A stretch of 64,000 bases of DNA from Protea cynaroides (lineage: Eukaryota; Streptophyta; Magnoliopsida; Proteales; Proteaceae): assembly GCA_028583415.1 (NCBI GenBank), contig CM053273.1, positions 92,287,885 to 92,351,884 on the forward strand. The letters are read 5' to 3'. The translations under genes and the position numbers were made by a program. Within the stretch, counting starts at the first letter, position 1. Each line of letters opens with the position of its first letter. This document shows, in pieces, positions 51,301 to 60,300 of the stretch. The notes below the pieces were generated by a model, which was not told the DNA's origin, did not search any database, and saw only the letters and a program-made list of their open reading frames with translations.

Positions 51301-54300
51301 GGTACTAGAGTCCCACTAGTAGATAACCTTGGCAAGCTAGAGCCCACTAGTGCCCACTATAGGAGTCTCACCTAAGCCCACTTGAGTCACACAAGCAAAA
51401 TGATATTCAGGTAGAATATTCAGAGAGAAAAGTGTAGTAAAATTTAATGGATGCCTTTGAGAGCAGCCATGGTTGCATTATATAGATATAGAAATCTTGA
51501 ATACAACAAAAAAATATTAAAGACACTTCTAGAAATACAAAACTCTTTGGAATTCCTCATACATAGATAATAATACCTAGATATAGAAAATTGTCCCAAG
51601 ACATTGAAAACTATATCCAAGACATAGGTAACTACAAACAAGACATTGAAAATAAAAACATTAATGCTACCTTGAAAAGTAAAACCCACTATATCAATTC
51701 TCCTAGGAACATGAAAAGACTTAAAAGAAAGAAAGATTAGTTAATAAGAATTGCCTAGAAATCACTTCTCATCAATTAATATAGCTTCTAGAAGAAGAAT
51801 AGCCTGTGGCCGCAATAAAGGAGGCTTCTTGTGGGCTCACAAGTACTGTTCACGTGAACAGTAACAGCTAGGCTGAACCAGGCCATGCTAGGCCATGGAT
51901 CTAGTCTTGGACTGCCCTCTTTTACGAGTGTACTTCTTGGAAAAGTACTGATCAGGCCTATGAAAGGGGCCAGCTGTTGGATTAGGTGGATGCACTGCAT
52001 CAACTCCCCCCGGATTAAAAACATTCGGCTCTGACGAATGTAAAAGAGACATGAACTGCTCATAAAGATCAGGGTCGATACGTTTGAAGTCATCGGCATG
52101 GATCCAAGTGAGGTTTGTCATTGGATGACCCTTTTACTTCACAAGGAATTTATAATAGCCACCTCCATGATGCGTCATGACGTAGCCATCATCAACATCT
52201 TCAATGTATTCCTTGGGAGTAGATTTGAATTGCGGGAGCCGAAGGGAGTGCTCAGTGTTACCTTCATTAAAATGATGGCCCGTGTAAGGAGTCAAATCAG
52301 CCACATTGAATACATTATTGATATTCATGTCAAGTGGCAATTCCAACACATGTGCATTTGAGCCAATCTTCTTTGAGGACTTTGTAAGGATCCATCTTTT
52401 GTGGTCGCAGCTTGTGGTTGATTCCAAGAGCAATCCTTTCAGCGGGAATGCGAACCATTACCATATCTCCAGGCTTAAATGTCGCCAGACTACAATGCCT
52501 ATTGGTTGTGGCAGCATAGTGATCATTGCGAAGAGCATTTCGCCGTCTCACATCAGTTTGTACTTCGGTGATATGCCTAATGAACTCATCGGCTTATATG
52601 CTGATTCTTGCATGAGAGGGAAGTGGGACCAAGTCAATAGGTCGTCTGGGCTGAACTCCAAGCACAATTTCAAGGGGAGTGTGTCCAGTGGTTCGGTTTA
52701 CCGAACTATTATAAGCAAACTCAGCAATATTGAGGGTGGATGTCCATAACTTCTCATAATCTCGTACCAAGCATCGTAAGAGATTGCCTAATCTTCGATT
52801 GATAACCTCTATTTGTCCATCGATTTGCGGATGGAATGCTATTGAGAACTTCAATTTGGTGTTGGTCTTTAACCAAAGTGTCTTCCAAATATAGCTCATA
52901 AATTTGCCATCTCGATCCGAAACAATAGACTCTGGGAATCTAGACGAACAACCTCTTTGAGAAAGAGCGTAGCAATATATCGTGCATCAAAGGTTTTGTG
53001 GCACGGTATGAAATGTGCCATCTTGGAGAAGCGGAGAACAACTACAAGTATAGAATTATGCTTGTCCCGACTAGGAGGAAGGCCAAGCACAAAATCCATA
53101 AATGAAGCCATGGTGCATGAGGAACGGGGCAGCGGGGAGTACAACCCGGAATTTAGCTCGGTTCCTTTAGCAAGTTGGCAAGTATGACATTGCTTAATCA
53201 CATGCTCAACATATTTCAAAAGGTGGGGCCAATAATAGCGATCAGCTACTTGTGAGAATGTTTTATCTCGCCCAAAATATCCTCCCAATCTTCCTCCATG
53301 CTTTCTAGTCATCATAGTGGTATGATAAGTCATCCGGGACAACAATGTAATACATTTAGTCATCGGATCAATGACGACATATGATGAATCATCAGGGGCA
53401 ACTATGCAAGGGTCGGGTGACTTCCCTCGCTTTAAGGATGTAAATGGATAGCAGAAAATCCAGATCCGATTTGAATTCACATCCGTTTAGGGGAAATCCA
53501 AATTCGAACAATCGTATTCGGATTCGAATTCAAATAGCAGGGGACGGATTTGGATATCAATCAAACAGTCAGAATTATATCCGCTCCGTTTTAGCCTAAT
53601 GTTAAGACACAGATAACCTTAGGTTTTAGAGTGTTAAGACGCATATAACCTTAATGTTTATATATCCATTTAAGGTTTTGTCTCTTATTTTCTTATGGTA
53701 GGCTATATATTTGTTTTAAAATAGGGTTTTCTCTCATTTTCCAATTTCCATACAATTTGTATTATGATTCCAATTTCCGGATTCGAATCGGATTTTAACT
53801 GGATATCCGGTTAAATTTCGAATTCGGATTTACATCCCTACCTCTCTTTAGTGGATGGTGGCAATCACTTCTTCCTCGGTGCTGGCTAAAAGATAAAAAA
53901 AGAACACAGGTTTTCACAACATGGAAATGGTATCGATACAAGTTTTATTATGTTGTTTTACTCTCTTCCTTTTTTTTTGTGAACTTGCTATGTTCTATCT
54001 TACTGAGCTGTGTTATCCCACTCTATTATTTGGCATTACAGACAGAGAACTAAGAAGAAAGGTACGGACCAAGTCAGAGTTTGTTGAAGAACTATGGGAT
54101 TTATATTATGTTATTTTAGTTTGATTTTTATTTATTAGATGTATATAGTTGGGATGATTAAATAATGTAAAGACTTAATTACTTTAGATTTAAATTTAGA
54201 TGGACTTTAGTTGCCACCAGTATTCTATCATAAGGATACTTTTTTCACATTAAAGCTTGATGTTGATTTAGGAGATATTTAACTCTTATGTGATGACCAG

Positions 54301-57300
54301 TTGAAGTTAAGTATAATGAGATCGTTAAATCAATGCCACTAAAGGTTGTATCTTTACCATCATCCGAGTTGGGTCATGACAATTACGCTATGATCAAACC
54401 TTGTTTGGAGTGTTTAGAGCATGCAAATGTTGTTTAAAATCACCCTAAATGAAAATAAAGTTTTTGGCATCAAAACAAAAGATTATTTTGGTGCATTTCG
54501 GGTTTTTTGCAATGGTTTATTATATTAAGATTTATGAAATGATTAGATTGGAGAAAAAGTAGCTTTTAAAAGTTGAAAATTGCCCCCGCAGCCAAAAATG
54601 CGGTTTTCGTTTTAAACTAAAGAATTGACTTCTGGTCGTTTTGGAATTTGAATTTTATACTATTTTTATTCGATTGAAACCTTGTTTGGAGTGCTTGCTT
54701 ATTTATGATTTAAGTAAATGTAATCATTTACTTAAATGATATTAGACATAAGTGTTGTTCACGTGCACTATTCACTGCACTATTCTCTACAGGTCATCAA
54801 GTCTTGGCCAACAAATACAGCTCTCAGCCGAGACATGTCGACAAATGGCATTTTATACACGGTTTGGCAGTTGGTTGGTTCATGGTCCATTCGAAATCTC
54901 GAGTTCAACCAAGATGAACCAAGAATTTCAAGAATTGCCGAGAACTCAACCAAGAATATGTTAATTTGTGACTTGCATGATATCTCATCTTGAATAGGTC
55001 AAAAATTTTGAGAAATTCAAGATCTCGGAGAGATTTAAAACTTTGATTATATTATCGTGTTCATTAAAATCCCACCTTCCTGGTTTATCAGTAAATGTCT
55101 TTGTGTTTCCTCGTTGTAAGCTCTACCATCTTATCTTAGGGCAAATAATCTCATAGATGCAGTAATGATAACCAAACAAGGCCTAAGCCAGCCACCAAGC
55201 CAAGCCAAGCTAAAGTCAGCTAGCACTGTTCACGCGGTACTGTTCACGTGAACAGTACCCAACTGATTTTTTTAGAGATCTAGGTTTCCTTCTTAAATTC
55301 AACAAGTTAGATTTATTTCCTAAAATTAGTTTTTATTTTGTTTCCTAAATTGATTTATTTTATGAGTCAATTTTAGATGCTTCATTGTTTTGAAAACTTT
55401 CCTAAAACTATAAAGGTAAGTTTCTTATTCTTGTTTAAGTTTATTTTTGGTTATTCCTTAAAGGAAGTAATCCTTCCTTAATTGTAGTTTTTCTAAACTC
55501 TATAAATAAGAATATAGCAGAAGAAGGAAATCAGATTTGAACCATTAGAAAGTGCCGTTGGCTTTTCTTTGAGTTGGGTCTCTTCGGTTGTGAGACTCAA
55601 CTACAATTATTTTCTATTTTCAATTATTCTTCTAATTCATTCAAGTTCATTCAATCTTTGCTAGTTATAAGACATACACACTCCTGTTCCTGGTCACCTT
55701 GTGTTGAAAGTTCGAAGATAAAAGTCAGATTATAGTATTCCGGTTCGTCGTCAGAAAATAGAGGTGTCTATGGGCGAGATTGGTTTCTACCTCCGTGGTT
55801 GGATCATGCTACAATTCGGATATGTTAGAAAGTACATCCTAGAGACCATCTCCTCAAAGTTTAGTGTTTTTCTAATGGACAGATTTCAAGATAAGTGGAA
55901 TTTACTACACTTACAATTCTATTTTGCTATATTCTGCTGAGAAAGTATGTGGACTGATGTAAACGATCCCATAGCAAGATTTTAGGTTAAATTTGAATTA
56001 GATCTTTGCTTCCGCATCACTCATTTTTCTATGATTCAGCAATTTAAAACACATATCTATAATCATTAATCTATGTTGGACGGTTAATCTCTCCCCTGGT
56101 ATAATCTTACAATCTTTACACGATAAGTGTACTGAAAGTGCACAATGTGTAAGCAAAAAAATAAATGAACATTTACCAAGTCTATAGGTTATGTTGTCCA
56201 AGTAATGGAATTGTATCCCGCCAATAAATAAAAAATAAAAATAAAAAATGGGTTTTGTGTCCCACATGGGATACATTAGTCCAGGTATCACAATGAGTTG
56301 TTGAGTTGTTGTAGTCAGATCAAAGGTTCACAAAGAATAAAGAAATTGTCCACATTAAAAAGTTAGGATAATTAACCTATTGTTGAGCCAAAAAATCCAC
56401 CACAACAAAATGGCTCATGTATACCCTGAAAACAGGGTAGAAGCAAAACAAGCAACCACTTCTAGCATATAAATGTCATTTAAATACTGAGCAAAACATA
56501 TTATCACAGTACCAATTGCACTTTCTCTGGTTTGTTGATGTTAGAACCCCGTCGAATTCCACCCCGATCCTTTCCACTCCCATCAGAATTAGCTGAAAAC
56601 AGACTTTCAAGTTCTGAAATATCTATTTCAGGAGCCCTGTGCAGAGAAGAGGGAGGGGAAGTCAAAAGAATAAAAAAGAAAAAGAAGTTGCATCAGCCAT
56701 TTGTATTCAAAATAGGAAACCAAGAATTTTAAAGCAGTTAAGGAATTCTTCAAGTATAGAGGGTCTTCTTGAATCGTGATATGAAGAATTGAAGATTCCT
56801 ACACTACACAGCTCACAACCGAACCTTTGTATCCATTGAGCCCCATAAGGTAGCTGCAAATCAAAAGTTATGCCACTTGAGGAATTTAGTCCATTTGATT
56901 AAAGTGATTCCCTTCATGCCAACTGTCCATAATTGGACCTTATCACAGATTACCTTTACTAAATGAAGATATAGTTGGAATCTACCCTTCGAGTATAGAT
57001 TATAGAAACAACAACTTTTTGGGTTGGGATCCACTCAAGAAGTATTCTGGCATATAAGTCTACAGAATAATGACAAAGTATGCCATGTGGCATCCATTCA
57101 CATGAAGCACAGGAGATCAAGTATATCTACCAAATCCATGCAGTTCATGTAAATATGGGGACATACAGAAATATAGATACAGACGTAACAAGCATTCTAC
57201 TTTACAAGAGCATTTGATGGAACAAGGAAAAAATTTCCATACCATACCTGGACTCAGTTTCTGGTCTCTGAGAATCAGCCCATAAGCTCCCTTGCATTGC

Positions 57301-60300
57301 CCGAGTAACTTTTACCCAGTGTAATGGCTTTAAAGAAGCTTTCTTAGGTGCATTCATAGTACCACGACCTCTTCCTTGACTTACAGAAACTGGAGCTGAT
57401 GAGGCTCTTCCCCTTCCAATAGATGGAGGTGGAGGAGGTGGCATGTTAGAACACTTCGCCCCAGGGGGCGGGGGTGGGGGTGGACCCTTTGATTGGGGTG
57501 GAAGTACAGGGATTGAACCTTGTCGAGAAGGCCCCAAGGGAGGTGGGGGTGGAACAGGAGGAGCGGAATCACCAGAAGCTATGGGAGGAGGAGGAGGAGG
57601 AGGTGCCCCATGAGTAGAATTCTTGGCAGATCCTCCAAAATTGCCAGACCTCAAAGGGGGTGGTGGTGGCGGTGGCGGTGGCGTCAAAGGAGCATGATTA
57701 GATGAATTATGCCTAGGTGGTGGTTGATGACTAAAACTACTAGAGCTAGAGGGTTGTGGCGGGCCTTGATGAGAAGCAGTTGGAGGAGGTGGAGGGAACG
57801 GAGGATTGTTACTAGAAATTGTCAGGGGAGGTGGGGGAGGTGGGGGCGGACGTGGTGGGCATCTATTAGGGACATCAAGAGGAGGTGGAGGAGGGGGAGG
57901 ACCTCTTGTAGAAGTAGAAAGGAATGGTGGAGGCGGAGGTGGGGGTGGCGGTGGTCGTGCAGGATAATCTATACTAGGAACAAGGGCAGCAGGAATGCTA
58001 TGGGCTGATGAAGCATCTTTAACAGAAATATGAGAGGAAGCGCGGGAATGCAATATAGTATTTACATCAGAAATAGTAGGCTGAGGTGTAAGCGATGTTA
58101 GAGCATCTCTACCAGAATAAAAAAAAGGTCGAGGTGGTGGAGGCGGTGGAGGAGGTGGACTAATACGGGAAGGAGAAGATGATGCTGCAGAAACCTTAAG
58201 AGATACACTAGGTGGGGGAGGTGGAGGAGGGGGGTGTCTACCAAAAACAGTGAGGGAAGGTGTAATCATGGCTTGACCACAATTATTCATCATCGAAGGA
58301 GGAGGTGGCGGTGGTGGTGGTGGTGGTGGTGGTGGAGGTGGATTTACTACATTTGGAGGTTGTGGTGCAGGAGGATGTGGAGTTAATCTATTTTGAGTCA
58401 AAGGAGGAGATGGTTGAGGGTTTGGCAGTGGAAGAGTTACAGCACCAGCAACATTTACTACAGTTTCAGGTGGAGATGATACACACAGCAATGGTGGCAG
58501 CAATGGTGGAGTAGCACCCATAGCATGTGGGCCATAGTTTTGAAGAGGTAGGAGAATAGAACCACTAGGCATTGAAGTTTGAATTGGAACAGCAGATGGC
58601 TGGGGACTAAAATCTTGTGGAGTTGTTACATCTTCTAATTCAATGTCTTGAGATACATGACCATCAAGGGGATTCATAAATGGTGTGGAGATGCATGTTT
58701 CATGTGGAATATTTTCAGATTCTACAAGATCCTTGTTAGCAGTCTTTGAATAATCATTTTCTTCCTCAGAGGTTGCTGGTGAAGTTTGTACACTCACTTT
58801 ACTCTGCAGTCTTGACAACTCTTTCGCATCACCTAGAATGAGTTTTTCGATTTTTTCTTCTAAAGAATTTGCAGAGATTTGCTTTAGTAGCCACAAAGCA
58901 GCATCCCCATCAGTATCAACCCATTCAACACCACTAAAAAGCTCTTGAACCCTAGAAAAAGCTTCAATGGGTAATCCACCTTTCTCTTCACCATTTAAAG
59001 TTGCAATCGGAGCTCTACGAGGAGATATACTCTCAACCTCACCAAAGAGTACCTAGGTTTGTAGGTTTAAAGTTAGAACTGATTGAGTTCATCTTCTTTA
59101 TCAAAAGAGTCCCACCTACAAGCTTTAAGAAATTCACCTCAGCTCGAAAGCCTTTTGGAAATCGCTCCTTCGAATCCCAAAGAATGTCTAAGTCCTCTGA
59201 ATTCAGCATCAATATGTTGGACCGGATGAAAGCAGTGTTGAACATTATACGAAACATCATGATTTCCCTTTCTGAGTCTGTGTCTACATGGACGCATTCC
59301 AATACAACATCCCCCTGAACCAAACATTGTATGTCAATTTTAATCACATCACATTCCACCTGCAGTGAGAAACCACACCATCTTAACACCAGCTAACAAA
59401 TAAAAAGGAAGTTAGAAACCGAAACAACACTGCTCATGAGACAAGCCTTCTACCTGTCGGTAATGCCGGAGGGCTCTGTTCTTCTTGGGCAAGGAGAAAA
59501 GCATCTGGATAGAAAGTCCATCCTTGCCGAGGAGGTTTCGACCAAAAATACGGATCATTGGTCTACATCCATTGTGGGAGTCAAAGCTTGGAATTGCTCG
59601 AAGAATGAGGCAATCCAAGGAAAGAGCCCGCTCTAAAGGTGGCCATTCAGGGGAGATGTTTCTCCGTGCTACATAATGCAGGTAACGTAGCTGAGAAGGG
59701 AAAGGATTCAAAGGTGATAAAAGCTGTAAAAGACCCTTGGGGGCCTCCCTATGGACAATTTCAAGAGTCCTATGCTCACTAATGTGCAGCTTTCTGAAAA
59801 CTAGGAAGCTAGCTAAGAGAAATGCTAATAATGGCCACCCCCCCCTCTCAGAGTGAAGCAAGATAATATTTTGATGATTCCCAGTAGAGAGCCAATTCTC
59901 GCAAACACGCAAGAAATGCTGAATTAAAGACAGAGGAAGCAAGGGACAACCTTCATACTGCCGTGGATAATCCAGGACAGTAACATCATATTCACACAGA
60001 ATTTCAGCAAACTGGCTCCTCTTTTGTCCTTCTCGGAAGTTGAAGGCAAGAAATGAGGAGTCCGAATATACTTCATGGAGCTCAGTTATAATTTCATGCA
60101 AGTAGATATGATACATTTCCTCTGGTAAAACTTCTGTCGAAAAGCATGAATCAAAAACTGCAAGGAGGCAAATAAAAAAATAATAATAATGTTACCTATC
60201 CAAAAAAATAAAAAATAAAATAAAATAATGTGGGCAACAACCATCAGTAGAGTAGATAAATAAGTATTCTTAAGGCATTACTGCTCCTTCTTATCTTTTA

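Larger units (their letters stand above)
51244..53885 (-). mobile_element. Truncated Ty3/gypsy chromovirus
   Basis: 3' LTR 51244-52002, polypurine tract (minus CCGGGGGGAGT) at 52003-52013, then integrase and chromodomain sequence to about 53885, where the homology ends. Gag, protease, RT and the 5' LTR are missing. A MITE sits inside at 53433-53840. Confidence 0.85.

Noticed and set aside
57520..58514. Long Arg/Trp- and Val-rich open frames on the plus strand
   Set aside because: Antisense shadow of the formin polyproline codons; no start context or known domain.
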